A DNA stretch of 42,231 bases from Chroococcidiopsidaceae cyanobacterium YX2bin18 (GCA_030446505.1 JAUJND010000023.1:1-42231), one strand, 5' to 3'; numbered from the stretch's first letter, positions 27,518 through 36,796 are shown. A program made the numbers and translations. The notes: a model not told the origin generated them from the sequence alone.

Positions 27518-29650
27518 ATGGCTGCCCAATTTAAAATTAACTTTCAGCCGCTTACTGCTACTTTACCTACTGGGTATCTCAAGGACAGTGGTGAGAAATA
27601 TAGCACTGCGCGTGGCTATGGCTGGGTAACTCAAGCTAGCCTAAGCAGCGCAACGCACACACCCCTGGATATTTCTGACAATGCCAGAGAGCGCAATCGT
27701 ACTGGTGTAGACCAACGGCTTGATACCTTGCTACATATGCAGTTTCCTAATACTGCCGCTGCTGCCTGGGAGTATGCCCTCCCAAACGGCACATACAGTG
27801 TCAGCGTCAGCGTCGGCGATCAGCCTAATGGCAGCGGCAGATATGACAGCAACCACAGCATCAGGATAGAAAATGTCACTGCTATTAACCGCTTCCAAGG
27901 TAACGCCAAGCAAGAATATCAGTTAGCGACAACCAAAGTAAACGTTAGCGATGGCAGGCTTACCGTTGATGCAATTGGCGGCACAAACACCAAGATCAAC
28001 TACCTAGAAATTGTCAACATCCCGCCAGGTAAGCACCCCAGCGTCTCATCCAGCGCGATCGCCAAAGACTCAACAGGGGTATACCTCAACGCTGCTGTGA
28101 ATGTAGATGTTTCTCTGCCAACAGCGGGCGCTGGCGTAAACTCAGCAACACTAAATACCACTAACGTTAAGCTCTATCGCACTAGGGATAATAAACTCGT
28201 ACCTGGAATTGTTGGTACCAGTGGTGGCAATGATACTATTGTCTACCAGCCGGGTGGACGTTTAGAGCCAAACACCAACTACACCTTTAGGATCACAAAC
28301 GCTGTCAAGGACGAATCTGGTGCTACCTTTATCCCTTACAGCACCACATTCAACACAGGGACTAACGTTAGCGTAGGTGGTTCTTCTGGAGTGAAATTCA
28401 CTAAAAGTGTGGAGTACACAGGTGCTAATGCTGATCCAATCTCCAGTTTGGTCATTAGTCCTGACGGCAACAAGCTTTACGCCGCTACTTTAGATGGCAA
28501 ACTGCGCCGCTGGAACATCGAAGCGAATACAGGCAATCTGACAAACGCTGAAGTCTTTGCACCCACTGTACTCCGTAGCCGTGCCATTATTGGTCTCGCC
28601 TTCGACCCAAACAATGCCAATAATTTGTGGATTTCCCATAATAATCCGCTTTTCCCACAGCCTGCCACTGATTTCTCAGGCAAAATCTCGAAGCTGACCT
28701 TAAATGGTACTAATTTTTCTAATACTGGTATTCAAGATTACGTTGTCGGATTGCCCCGGTCTGCCAAAGACCATCTCAGCAACAGCCTCGTGTTTGGTCG
28801 TGGCACAAATGCCAAGCTCTACATGACTCAAGGCAGCAACAGTGCTATGGGTGCTCCAGATAACGCTTGGGCAAACCGACCTGAGCGGTTGTTAAACGCG
28901 GCTGTACTAGAGATTGATCCGAGGCAAAATGCTCCTGTAGGAGGCTTCAATGTCCAAACTGAGGGTCGAGTCAATAATTATAATCCCTTTGCCACTAATG
29001 CCCCGGTTAAAATTTGCTACAGGTGTCCGCAATGCCTACGATTTAGTCTGGCATAGTCAGAATGGTAACCTCTATGTACCCACAAATGGCAGTGCTGCTA
29101 ACGGTAATACCCCTGATAACCCTAGAACAGCAGTAAACGAGGGTCTGAATAAAGTTGCGGCTCAGAATGATTACCTCTTCAAGGTAGTGCGGGGTGGCTA
29201 CTATGGTCACCCAAATCCCAAACGTGGGGAGTATATCCTCAACGGTGGTAACCCTACTAGCGCAGTTGATCCTGCCGAGGTGGTAGCTAAGAGTGGCTAT
29301 TCAGGGTATCGCGTCGCGCCAATCCTGACCCAAATTATCGCGGCTTTGCTTATGATTTTGGTCGCAGCCGCTCACCCAACGGCATCATCGAATATAAGAG
29401 TAATACTTTCGGTGGTGCTCTCAAGAACAAGCTATTAGTCACAGAGTATAGTGGCGGCGATGATATTCTGGCTCTCGACCCAGGTACTAACGGCAACATT
29501 CCTAGAGGTAATGTTACTCAGATTAGCTCCGGTCTTATAAACCCTTTAGATTTGATTGAGGACACCAAAAAGAACATCGGTAACTTGTACGTGGCAGAAC
29601 TTATTAATGATGGTGCCGCTGGTCAGATTTCTTTGTTAAAAGTAAGCTGA
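27518..29650 (+). pseudogene. Malectin-like / Ig-like / beta-propeller protein, two frameshifts
   Basis: ATG 27518 opens a malectin-like carbohydrate-binding domain (FKINFQPLTATLPTGYLKDS, residues 1-165). An SbsA-type Ig-like domain (about 170-285: NLNTTNVKLYRTRDNKLVPG region, LEPNTNYTFRITNAV) follows. From about 295 there is a six-blade propeller of the soluble glucose/sorbosone dehydrogenase type (SSLVISPDGNKLYAATLDGK, AIIGLAFDPNNANNLWISHN). The first frame ends at 29056. One extra A at 29009-29012 shifts into FATGVRNAYDLVWHSQNGNL and RGGYYGHPNPKRGEYILNGG. A lost A near 29321 then shifts to PNYRGFAYDFGRSRSPNGII and on to TGA at 29648-29650. It is about 710 residues when restored. No signal peptide is evident. 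Enzyme activity is uncertain. Confidence 0.75.
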
Positions 29651-29744
29651 CGCTAACAGTACCTGGAGGGAGATACTAAGGTTACTGTCAACGAACAACT
29701 GAAGTATCAATAAATTTTCCTGGGGAAGCGATCGCATCAAAAAA

Positions 29745-29782
29745 GGCGGTTATATTACTTCCGTAGAAGCAACATAACCGCC
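29745..29782. terminator. Bidirectional terminator
   Basis: GGCGGTTAT (29745-29753) pairs perfectly with ATAACCGCC (29774-29782) around a 20-base loop. Six A precede the stem and a T-rich stretch follows it, so it can end transcription from the plus-strand gene at 29650 and the minus-strand amt gene ending at 29873. Confidence 0.8.
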
Positions 29783-29872
29783 ATTAGTTTATTTATAACT
29801 ACTAGGAAAGATCCCGTGAGTGGACACGCTGCTCAAATTCGACAGAGGTTGCAAAGAATTTCAAAGCGTGAG

Positions 29873-31342
29873 TTACTTGTACTCCCTCTCCCTAGTAAGG
29901 CTAATTCCACCACCAAACTCCTCTCCATAACCATCTTCACCATGTTCGTTGATATCCATACCTTGGAGTTCTTCTTGGGGTGAGAGACGTAAACCAACTG
30001 TGGCATCAAGGAGCTTAAGAATGATAAAGGTGCCAACACCTGCAAAGATATAGGCGATCGCAACTGCTACCAACTGGGTAATAAATTGACCTGGATTCCC
30101 GCGCAGCAATCCTTCCTTACCCGCTGCGTTGACTTCGGTAGTAGCAAATATTCCTGTTAACAGTGCGCCAACTGTGCCGCCAACGCCATGCACAGGGAAG
30201 GTATCTAACGAATCATCCACTTGCATCTTCGCCTTGATACTAATGGCAAAGAAGCAGCAAACCGCTGTAATGCTACCAATCAAGATAGCTGCTAACGGAG
30301 GAACAAATCCGGCTGCGGGTGTGATTCCTACTAGACCTGCAACTGCACCTGTGGCAGCACCTACTGCAGTTGCTTTACCCCGCAAAACTTTTTCCAGAAT
30401 TAGCCAGGTTAGTGCTCCTGACGCTGCACCTGTATTAGTAGCAACAAAAGCAACTGTCGCTAAGCCACCGGGAGCCAACGCACTTCCGGCGTTAAACCCA
30501 AACCAACCAAACCACAGCAAGCCAGCACCCAACAAAATGAAAGGTACGTTGTGCGGAGACGCTAGCTGGTCAGGATAGGTTTTACGACGACCAATAACGA
30601 GTGCTGCTACAAGCGCAGAAATGCCGGAGCTAATGTGTACGACTGTACCGCCAGCAAAATCAAGTGCTTCAAGACCACCGTATAAGCCGATAAATCCGCC
30701 TTTTGCCCATACCATGTGTGCTAGTGGGCTATAAATAAATGTTGACCACAACAGCACAAATAGAGCATAAGCTCGGAAGCTAACCCGCTCCACAATTGCG
30801 CCAGAAATTAGGGCTGGAGTGATGATCGCAAACATGGCTTGATAGATCATGAATGCCTGATGGGGAATTGTTGGGGCGTATGAAGTTATGTTGCTATATG
30901 CTGGATCAGCAGCTTTAAGAGCATCTTCATAAGGCAAGTTGGGTAAATAGCCTGTTGTATCTAGCCCCACACCATTCATCCCAAACCACTGCAAGCCTCC
31001 GATAAATGGATTACCAGGTGCAAAAGCAAGACTATATCCCCACAGAATCCAGGTAACTCCCACTACTCCCATAAGCAAGAAACTCATCATCAGGGTATTG
31101 AGGATGTTGCGCGATCGCACAAATCCGCCGTAAAAGAACGCCAACCCCGGTGTCATTAGCAATACGAGTGCTGATGACATCAGCATAAACCCTGTATCTG
31201 CCGCAGTTTGAGCATTTGTAACCGCAGCTTCCGCATCAAAAGGTGCAGCCAGTGCTTGTCCCATTAAAGGACCACTTAGTAACCATAGGGCGATCGCCCC
31301 AGTCATCAGAAATTTTTTTAACACTTGTTTTTGACTTTCCAC
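29873..31342 (-). CDS. amt: Ammonium transporter Amt
   Basis: An Amt/MEP/Rh channel of 489 residues importing ammonium through the cytoplasmic membrane. A signal-like first helix (LMTGAIALWLLSGPLMGQAL AAP) precedes the usual eleven helices. Amt motifs seen: DTGFMLMSSALVLLMTPGLA, FFYGGFVRSRN, DFAGGTVVHISSGISALVAA (first pore His), WFGWFGFNAGSAL, and DTFPVHGVGGTVGALLTGIF (second pore His). The C-terminal tail (EELQGMDINEHGEDGY) is the region bound by GlnK/PII. A perfect NtcA-type site lies 58 bp upstream, so expression should rise under nitrogen limitation. A second amt gene lies upstream on the same strand. This copy is intact. Confidence 0.95.
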   Translation of the reverse strand: MESQKQVLKKFLMTGAIALWLLSGPLMGQALAAPFDAEAAVTNAQTAADTGFMLMSSALVLLMTPGLAFFYGGFVRSRNILNTLMMSFLLMGVVGVTWILWGYSLAFAPGNPFIGGLQWFGMNGVGLDTTGYLPNLPYEDALKAADPAYSNITSYAPTIPHQAFMIYQAMFAIITPALISGAIVERVSFRAYALFVLLWSTFIYSPLAHMVWAKGGFIGLYGGLEALDFAGGTVVHISSGISALVAALVIGRRKTYPDQLASPHNVPFILLGAGLLWFGWFGFNAGSALAPGGLATVAFVATNTGAASGALTWLILEKVLRGKATAVGAATGAVAGLVGITPAAGFVPPLAAILIGSITAVCCFFAISIKAKMQVDDSLDTFPVHGVGGTVGALLTGIFATTEVNAAGKEGLLRGNPGQFITQLVAVAIAYIFAGVGTFIILKLLDATVGLRLSPQEELQGMDINEHGEDGYGEEFGGGISLTREREYK

Positions 31343-31399
31343 TTCTAGCTGTTTGAATGTAGTGAGTTTAATTGCATCAATATCGAAAACTGTTATTCC

Positions 31400-31413
31400 G
31401 TATCATGAAATAC
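31400..31413 (-). promoter_or_regulatory. NtcA-binding site of amt
   Basis: GTATCATGAAATAC matches GTA-N8-TAC, the binding sequence of the cyanobacterial nitrogen regulator NtcA, exactly. It reads as GTA-N8-TAC on both strands and sits 58 bp before the amt start. A -10 box at the canonical spacing is not obvious. Confidence 0.7.
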
Positions 31414-31494
31414 ATTTTTAATAATTCAGCTACTCTCTAAGCATTTAAGCCAATATTCAGTGGCAGCCAAAATCTCCTGCTTAGCCTCAGCAAG

Positions 31495-31552
31495 AAAAAA
31501 CGAAACCCGTCCAATTTTCACCCCCAAAGGTCAAAATTTGAAGCGGGTTTGG
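31495..31552 (-). terminator. Terminator of the upstream amt gene
   Basis: AAACCCG (31503-31509) pairs with CGGGTTT (31544-31550), with further imperfect pairing inside (CCAATTTT against AAAATTTG). On the minus strand a T-run (A at 31497-31502) follows. It lies about 40 bp past the stop at 31591. Confidence 0.65.
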
Positions 31553-31590
31553 TTTAGATAAGCTACAAACTAACGCAACTAGTTAACCCC

Positions 31591-33206
31591 CTAATAAGGT
31601 CTAGCAGATTCATCACTTCTCCTAGCTATCCCAAGCGCGTGACCAGTGTTGACAAACCCGCCTGAGGCTGAGTCCTTAACAAATCCACTGTAGGCTTCCA
31701 TCCCGTGTTCACTAATATCTAAGCCTTGAACTTCTTCTTCAGCCGATACGCGAATACCCAAGGTAGCTTTAAGTGCCAGCCAGAAGATCGTACTGAGTAG
31801 AACCGTCATGCCTCCTACTGAGACAACGCCAATCAATTGAGTAATCAGTTGACCAATCCCGCCTCCGACAAATAATCCTTTGGTTGGACCAAGACCCTCA
31901 CCGTACCAGGAAAATAAACCAGGACCAACACTAAATAGACCAACTGCCAAAGTTCCCCAGATGCCACAGACAAGGTGAACTGAAATTGCTCCTACTGGGT
32001 CATCGATTCTAATTTTGTCAAAAAAGGTAACAGCGAAAACTACAATAATTCCAGCAACCAAACCAATAATGAAAGCACTACCAATCGTGATATAAGCACA
32101 AGCCGCTGTAACTCCAACCAAGCCCGCTAAAATGCCATTGATGATCATCGACAGATCCGGCTTACCCAGATATAGCCAAGCTGTAACCGTGGCGGCAATT
32201 CCACCAACAGCACCCGCCATGTTGGTTGTTAAAGCAATATGAGTAATAGCACTCGGATCAGCAGCCATAACTGAGCCAGGGTTGAACCCAAACCAGCCTA
32301 ACCACAGAATTAAAGTACCCAGGGTAGCAATGCTCAAGTTGTGTCCTGGGATGGCAACACTTTCCCTATCCATATATTTACCAATTCGTGGTTCTAGGAA
32401 TGCTGCTCCCATTAAAGCTGCCCAGCCACCTACCGAGTGAACCACCGTTGAACCTGCAAAATCCCAGAAGCCTGCTTTAGCCAGCCAGCCACCGCCCCAA
32501 ATCCAGTGTCCGGTTATTGGGTAGGCGATACCTACAAGTAAAAGGCTGAAGATCAGAAAGTCAACAAACTTAATTCTTTCAGCAACTGCTCCCGAAACAA
32601 TCGTTGCTGCTGTTCCTGCAAATACTAGCTGGAATAAAAACTTGGCAGCGAGTGGAACTCCCGTCCAATTAAGAGCACCGAACACGCCTTGATAAGCGTC
32701 TCCTGTAGCAGGGCTGTTGTCGGTTCCCGCCAGGAAAAAGCCATTCAGACCAAAGAAGCCATTACCATCGCCAAACATTATCCCGAAACCAATTGCCCAA
32801 AATGCAACTGTAGCGAGAGCGAAAACAATCAAGTTTTTTGCCAGAACATTGACGGCGTTTTCTGGCGGCAGAAGCCAGTTTCTAACATACAAAAACCAGC
32901 GTTCATGAAGAACACTAAAAAGGCAGCGATCGCCACCCACAAAGTATCTAAAGCTACTTTCAACTCTGCTGTAGTCGGTCCAGCCGCGGCAGTGGGAGCA
33001 TCTTGAGCAACGGCGGCGTAACTCCAGGCAGGCACAATTAAGCAAGCTATAGGGATGCAAGCTTGCCAACTAGGAGATAGCCGCTTAATCACCAGCTGCA
33101 ACTGCGCGATTTTTTTGCCAGTCTTAGGCAAGCGGGTGTCCCAACTTCCAGACAACCGCCTGTTTTCGTTTTTCCACTTTTTCTTGTGGTTTAGTTTTAA
33201 CATCAT
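31591..33206 (-). CDS. amt: Ammonium transporter Amt, one frameshift
   Basis: A second Amt protein, about 538 residues if the frame is restored. The N-terminal part (33206-32829) has a signal-like segment ([20 protein letters not shown]) and the first Amt helix ([29 protein letters not shown]). The rest (31591 to about 32860) continues [68 protein letters not shown] and the tail [17 protein letters not shown]. The break is one missing base in the TTTT run at 32858-32861; adding it gives CRQKNAVNV. The frame from 33069 to 32860 in the longer open frame is not protein of the family. The second-pore motif reads SVHLVCG rather than PVHGVGG. A terminator separates it from the intact amt downstream. 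Either a broken paralogue or a sequence error. Confidence 0.85.
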
Positions 33207-33525
33207 TAATTGACCCTATTTTTAACGGCAAAAACATTTCCAACGGCTTAATCACTAGGGAGTTAGTTAACTAAAAGAAAATAGAGTAAGAAGCAATCTA
33301 TTTTTTAATTTCAACTCCACAAGCTTCAGATTTAGTGATTGAGTTTTATAGATTCAGTAGGCTACTTGCACCAGAAACCATAGTTTCTAACAGCCGCAAG
33401 CTGGCAATTTCTGAGAAACATCCGAAAATGAGCGACAGAAACACCCAAGAACCTGGTAGCGCCTCTCAAAACGTTACTGAATTCTTTTAAGACTTTAATT
33501 TTGTGATTTTTTAATCCGGTGTTCT

Positions 33526-33539
33526 GTATACAAAGCTAC
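33526..33539 (-). promoter_or_regulatory. Possible distal NtcA site
   Basis: GTATACAAAGCTAC also fits GTA-N8-TAC. It is 320 bp before the frameshifted amt start, farther than usual, so it would need a long leader. The rest of 33207-33580 holds no gene. Confidence 0.35.
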
Positions 33540-33582
33540 AATTGCTGTCAGCTTTGCTTGTACCAACTTAATGTAATAAGTG

Positions 33583-33873
33583 ATACCAAGTTGCAGTCTA
33601 AGAGAGTATCCTCATCTGAGGACAAACGTCAAAGAACGCAGAAGCTCTGAGTTAGAATAAAGTGCTAATAACTCGACACAAAGAGCATCTTCAACCTCTG
33701 CCATTGACTTGTAGACATGGTTGGAAAAATGCTTTTCTCTGATGTCCTGCCAAATATGTTTAACAGGCATTAATTCAGGACTATAAGCAGGCTGAAAAAT
33801 CAAACGAATATTCTCAGGAAAAATGAGGCACTTTGCTGACCCCTACACTCCCTGTCTGACCGCAACTTGGTAT
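33583..33873. mobile_element. IS630-family deletion derivative, 291 bp
   Basis: Left end ATACCAAGTTGCAGTC (33583-33598) and right end GACCGCAACTTGGTAT (33858-33873) are inverted repeats matching at 15 of 16 positions. Between them lies only the C-terminal end of an IS630-type transposase. Both ends are present and the middle is lost, so it may still move if a full-length relative supplies transposase. Confidence 0.7.
33612..33821 (-). pseudogene. IS630 transposase, C-terminal fragment
   Basis: The sequence FPENIRLIFQPAYSPELMPV followed by KHIWQDIREKHFSNHVYKSM is the end of the DDE domain of IS630 transposases (usual form PPYSPELNPIEHLW); the final catalytic Glu, usually next to the HLW motif, is not clearly seen. 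About 65 codons remain of roughly 350. It ends 14 bp from the left inverted repeat, the normal position for the transposase stop. Confidence 0.8.
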
Positions 33874-33917
33874 GAAATTAAGTAACTGTTTATATGGAGT
33901 CGTTGACTGCTGCAAAC

Positions 33918-33984
33918 TCAAGATAGAAATACCGTATAAATACGATGCCCAGAAAATTCAAGATAGAAATACCGTATAAATACG
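33918..33984 (+). repeat. Two identical 27-bp direct repeats upstream of the SLH gene
   Basis: A 27-bp sequence at 33918-33944 recurs exactly at 33958-33984, start to start 40 bp. It ends in a near palindrome CCGTAT-AA-ATACG; the second copy completes it to CCGTATAAATACGG. The copies end 71 bp before the SLH start and may be tandem regulator or promoter sites. The core GTATAAATACG also appears in the terminator loop after the same gene. Confidence 0.7.
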
Positions 33985-34054
33985 GGCTTCACCATAGAAG
34001 TACCAAAGTTACTATAAAAAAGTCCCAAAGGAATTGTGGTAGAGGAAATTCTTA

Positions 34055-35386
34055 ATGTCTATTTTGCCTTGTTGGATACCAAAAAAACCAGTACTTCTAG
34101 TAGGAATAATTGCGATCGCCGCTACGCCGATGGGATTTTCTGCTCCAGTGGAGGCAGCTGAATTTTCAGATGTTAGAAGTCACTGGGCGCGTCCTTTCAT
34201 AGAAGCTTTGGCAGCAGAAGAAATTATTAGCGGTTTTCCTGATGGAAGTTTTAAACCAAATGCGCCAGTAACTCGCGCTCAATTTGCCGCGATCGTTCGT
34301 CAAGCTTTTAATGAAAATAAGGTGCGAGATGCGCGGGGATTTACTGATGTTCCAGCTAATTACTGGGCTGCTTCTGCAATTAACGAAGCTTACGAAACGA
34401 AATTCATGTCCGGTTACCCCAATAGCCAGTTTCGTCCTGCTGAAGAAATTCCCAAGGTTCAAGTTTTAGTTTCCCTTACTAGTGGTTTACAACTGTCTCC
34501 TAAAAGTCAGACAACTGATACCTTTAAAGCTTTCAGAGATGCTGCAGAGATTCCTGCCTATGCCGTTAACGGCGTAGCATCTGCTACAGAAAACGGATTT
34601 GTTGTTAATTATCCAAATGTGAATTATCTTAACCCAAATGAGGTTGCTACCCGTGGAGATGTGGCAGCTTTTATCTATCAGGCTTTGGTAAATAAGGGAG
34701 AGTTTCAGCCTCTTTCCACTCGCTCAGAAGCATCTGAATATATTGTTCGTGGTACAACACCAAGTAATCAAGCTAATAACAATACTAATAATCAAACTAA
34801 CAACACTTCTACTAATCAAACCAGCAATAACCCTAATACTCTGAATCCTCTATTGAGATTAGGAAAAGGCACACAAATTCAGGTAAATTACCTCGCCTCT
34901 GATAAAGTCGTTGTAACTCCTAACGAAACAATCAATATGACGTTAGAGGTTGCTAATGACCTTAAAAACTTAGACGGTAAAGTTTTAATTCCTAAAGGTA
35001 GCAAAATTGAAGGGCAGTTAATACCTCGTTACAGTGGCTCTAGCTTCCTGGGTACGCAGTTTGTTGCCCAAAAACTAAGTATTGGCAATAACTCTTACAC
35101 CAGTATTAATGCCACCTCTGCTTTAGTTACTGGTGAAAAACCAACTAGCGTCAATCGTGGAACGGTACAGGATGCAGCAACAACAGCAGCGAGAGCAGTC
35201 TTAGGTACAATTCTAGGGCAGCAAGTTGATTTAGGTAACATTTTGACAGGTGTTGTAACGGGTAGAACTAATCCTGAGCAAACCACTCAAACTCCTGAGA
35301 ATACCTTAGTTGTTATTGATCCAGAAACGGATTTGGCGCTGACTTTTGGCTCTGATTTCTACGTTAGTTCCTTAGCTGGCTCTTAA
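34055..35386 (+). CDS. SLH-domain envelope protein
   Basis: A 443-residue exported protein. A signal peptide (KPVLLVGIIAIAATPMGFSA, cleaved near EAAEF) is followed by three S-layer-homology repeats: FSDVRSHWARPFIEALAAEE with GFPDGSFKPNAPVTRAQFAA; FTDVPANYWAASAINEAYE with GYPNSQFRPAEEIPK; and FRDAAEIPAYAVNGVASATE with LNPNEVATRGDVAAF. A linker of almost only Asn, Thr and Gln (about residues 235-265) joins a C-terminal beta-rich domain (GTQIQVNYLASDKVVVTPNE, LIPKGSKIEGQLIPRYSGSS). That domain recalls the TrbI/VirB10-type beta-barrel domain, though this is weak. SLH domains bind peptidoglycan-linked polysaccharide, so it should anchor in the periplasm or outer layer. Start ATG 34055. A terminator follows. 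Confidence 0.85.
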   Translation: MSILPCWIPKKPVLLVGIIAIAATPMGFSAPVEAAEFSDVRSHWARPFIEALAAEEIISGFPDGSFKPNAPVTRAQFAAIVRQAFNENKVRDARGFTDVPANYWAASAINEAYETKFMSGYPNSQFRPAEEIPKVQVLVSLTSGLQLSPKSQTTDTFKAFRDAAEIPAYAVNGVASATENGFVVNYPNVNYLNPNEVATRGDVAAFIYQALVNKGEFQPLSTRSEASEYIVRGTTPSNQANNNTNNQTNNTSTNQTSNNPNTLNPLLRLGKGTQIQVNYLASDKVVVTPNETINMTLEVANDLKNLDGKVLIPKGSKIEGQLIPRYSGSSFLGTQFVAQKLSIGNNSYTSINATSALVTGEKPTSVNRGTVQDAATTAARAVLGTILGQQVDLGNILTGVVTGRTNPEQTTQTPENTLVVIDPETDLALTFGSDFYVSSLAGS

Positions 35387-35411
35387 TCTCACTGAACAAT
35401 TAAAGTTACGG

Positions 35412-35451
35412 AGTCTGTGTAGTATAAATACGCAGACTTCAGACTTTTTTT
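35412..35451 (+). terminator. Terminator of the SLH gene
   Basis: AGTCTGTGTA (35412-35421) pairs with TACGCAGACT (35429-35438; one G-T pair) around GTATAAA, followed by a T7-8 run. It starts 26 bp after the stop. Confidence 0.8.
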
Positions 35452-35555
35452 AAGAAGCAGTTTGTAAGGAAAATTATAGAAGCTAACGGCGAAGTTGAGC
35501 TGCGGCAGATAACCTCGACTACCCAAATAGCGGCTTTTGACCGTCTGCTGGGCTT

Positions 35556-35696
35556 TGGTAACGGTAGCTTAGCAGCAAGTATTTCCCACCTCACTTGTTT
35601 TTGGTCTTGTACTAGTCCAACTAGAAGATTCAGTAGGATGTATTGATTCGCACTCAGTTGTTTTTGCCGATAGGTTTGATTGAATTTAGGCAGCAT
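35556..35696 (-). pseudogene. IS4-type transposase, N-terminal fragment
   Basis: MLPKFNQTYRQKQLSANQYI followed by LVGLVQDQKQVRWEILAAKL matches the first 45-50 residues of a common cyanobacterial IS4-family transposase (usual form MLPQFYQT..L...QY). After KLPLP the similarity ends; the frame runs on to 35439 with unrelated sequence. No inverted repeats were found. Confidence 0.6.
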
Positions 35697-35853
35697 CTTT
35701 AATGCTGGGCGACCATTTTCAATAGCCAGCCTATCTTTTTTGCCTCTAATTACTCAACCCTTGTTCGCCCTTATTCTATCCCCCTGTCACCCTATCAGGA
35801 TAAAAATAAAAGACTTGAAATAGGCTAGCAGGTTTATGTGTGCCAGATTTGAG

Positions 35854-36230
35854 TTACTTAAAACTTAATGACGCATACCCTAAAGCTCCCCAACCAATAA
35901 TAAAAGCAAGTCCACCCAGAGGTGTAATTGCTCCTAGTATCTTAATATCAGTCAAGCTTAAAGCATACAAACTACCTGAAAAAATTGTAATTCCAGTAAT
36001 AAAAGCCCATCCAGCTACTACTAGGCTTGGCTGCGAAAATTCTGTATTACTGAGCAACAATGCTACTAGAAAAAGAGCCAGGGCATGATACATCTGATAA
36101 CGAGCTGGCTGTCTCAAAATTTTCTAGTGCGCGTTCACTCAATTGTTCCTTTAAAGCGTGTGTTGCAAAGGCACCAGCGGCAACAGATAAACCACCCAAA
36201 AATAGCGATCGCCAAAAATATCCGAGTCAT
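35854..36230 (-). pseudogene. DUF423 membrane protein, two frameshifts
   Basis: ATG at 36228-36230 opens MTRIFLAIA. With one T removed from the run at 36198-36202 it continues ILGGLSVAAGAFATHALKEQ, LSERALENFETA. After removal of one base near 36107 it goes on RYQMYHALALFLVALLLSN, GWAFITGITIFSGSLYAL, LGAITPLGGLAFIIGWGALG to the stop at 35854. This is the YgdD/DUF423 family, a small protein with four membrane helices and unknown function, normally about 125 residues. Both breaks are insertions. As written only the C-terminal 87 residues form an open frame (35854-36117). Confidence 0.78.
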
Positions 36231-36326
36231 TATAATTTCCGTATTTACTTTACACTTACCTTTGCGCCTACATCTTCAAGCTGTATTAAATTTATTTTTA
36301 GCATCTACTGTGCGTTCGAGCTAGAA

Positions 36327-36566
36327 TCAGCAATGTAAGAGGTACTCGCCTGGGAAATAGTATAATATTACACCTTGATTACTAACATCAAAAGTTGCGT
36401 CAAACTCTTTAGCTTTCTCATCTAGATATTGCTTGGCGGTTGTTACTGTTAACTGCGCCGCCATTGCAAAGTTGAAAATAGTGATATAGCCATTGGCTGC
36501 TTGAATGAGTCTAAAAAAAGTAGAGTGGAGGCGATCGCTCACCTCTTTCTTACCTTGCTTATCCAA
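36327..36566 (-). CDS. Small hypothetical protein, possible winged helix
   Basis: A 79-residue protein: a polar start (MDKQGKKEVSDRLH), then FFRLIQAANGYITIFNFAMA, AQLTVTTAKQYLDEKAKEFD and a beta end VSNQGVILYYFPGEYL. The helix-turn-helix-wing order suggests a DNA-binding or protein-docking domain seen as an appendage in some cyanobacterial proteins, but I cannot name the family. Start ATG 36564-36566 includes a HIP1 octamer shortly after. It stands alone between DUF423 and the chlM group. Confidence 0.55.
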   Translation of the reverse strand: MDKQGKKEVSDRLHSTFFRLIQAANGYITIFNFAMAAQLTVTTAKQYLDEKAKEFDATFDVSNQGVILYYFPGEYLLHC

Positions 36567-36613
36567 TCCCCATACTAGCTATCCTTCCGCTATCACAAGG
36601 AGTATACCAAGGG

Positions 36614-36796
36614 CTATACGCCTATACCAGTATCTGAACCCACCTGTTCTTGCTGAGTTGTATCTTGATCGAGCAACTCATTAACCGTAACCATTAAACA
36701 AAGAAATACTACTGAGACTAGCAGACCCGCAGCACTTTTTTGATCAGCTTCATAGTCTCTGCCTTGCTCAAAGAATTGCCCCGATTTTAACCTCAG
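36614..36796 (-). CDS. Possible small single-helix membrane protein, start codon missing
   Basis: An open frame of about 60 codons with no usable start reads GQFFEQGRDYEADQKSAAGL, then LVSVVFLCLMVTVNELLDQD and ends at TAG 36614-36616. One clear membrane helix and acidic flanks give it a protein-like look. It begins at the chlM stop on the same strand. A lost base near 36780 may have removed the start. It is only a candidate. Confidence 0.3.
   Translation of the reverse strand: MRLKSGQFFEQGRDYEADQKSAAGLLVSVVFLCLMVTVNELLDQDTTQQEQVGSDTGIGV

Noticed and set aside
35439-35555. Continuation of the IS4 transposase fragment frame
   Set aside because: Beyond KLPLP the sequence no longer matches the transposase. 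Another frame reads SRYLGSRGYLPQLNFAV, but I cannot tie it to a family.
36600-36640. TATACC/GGTATA sequences resembling the IS630 ends
   Set aside because: The bases after ATACCAAG differ from the element ends, and no paired inverted repeat is present.
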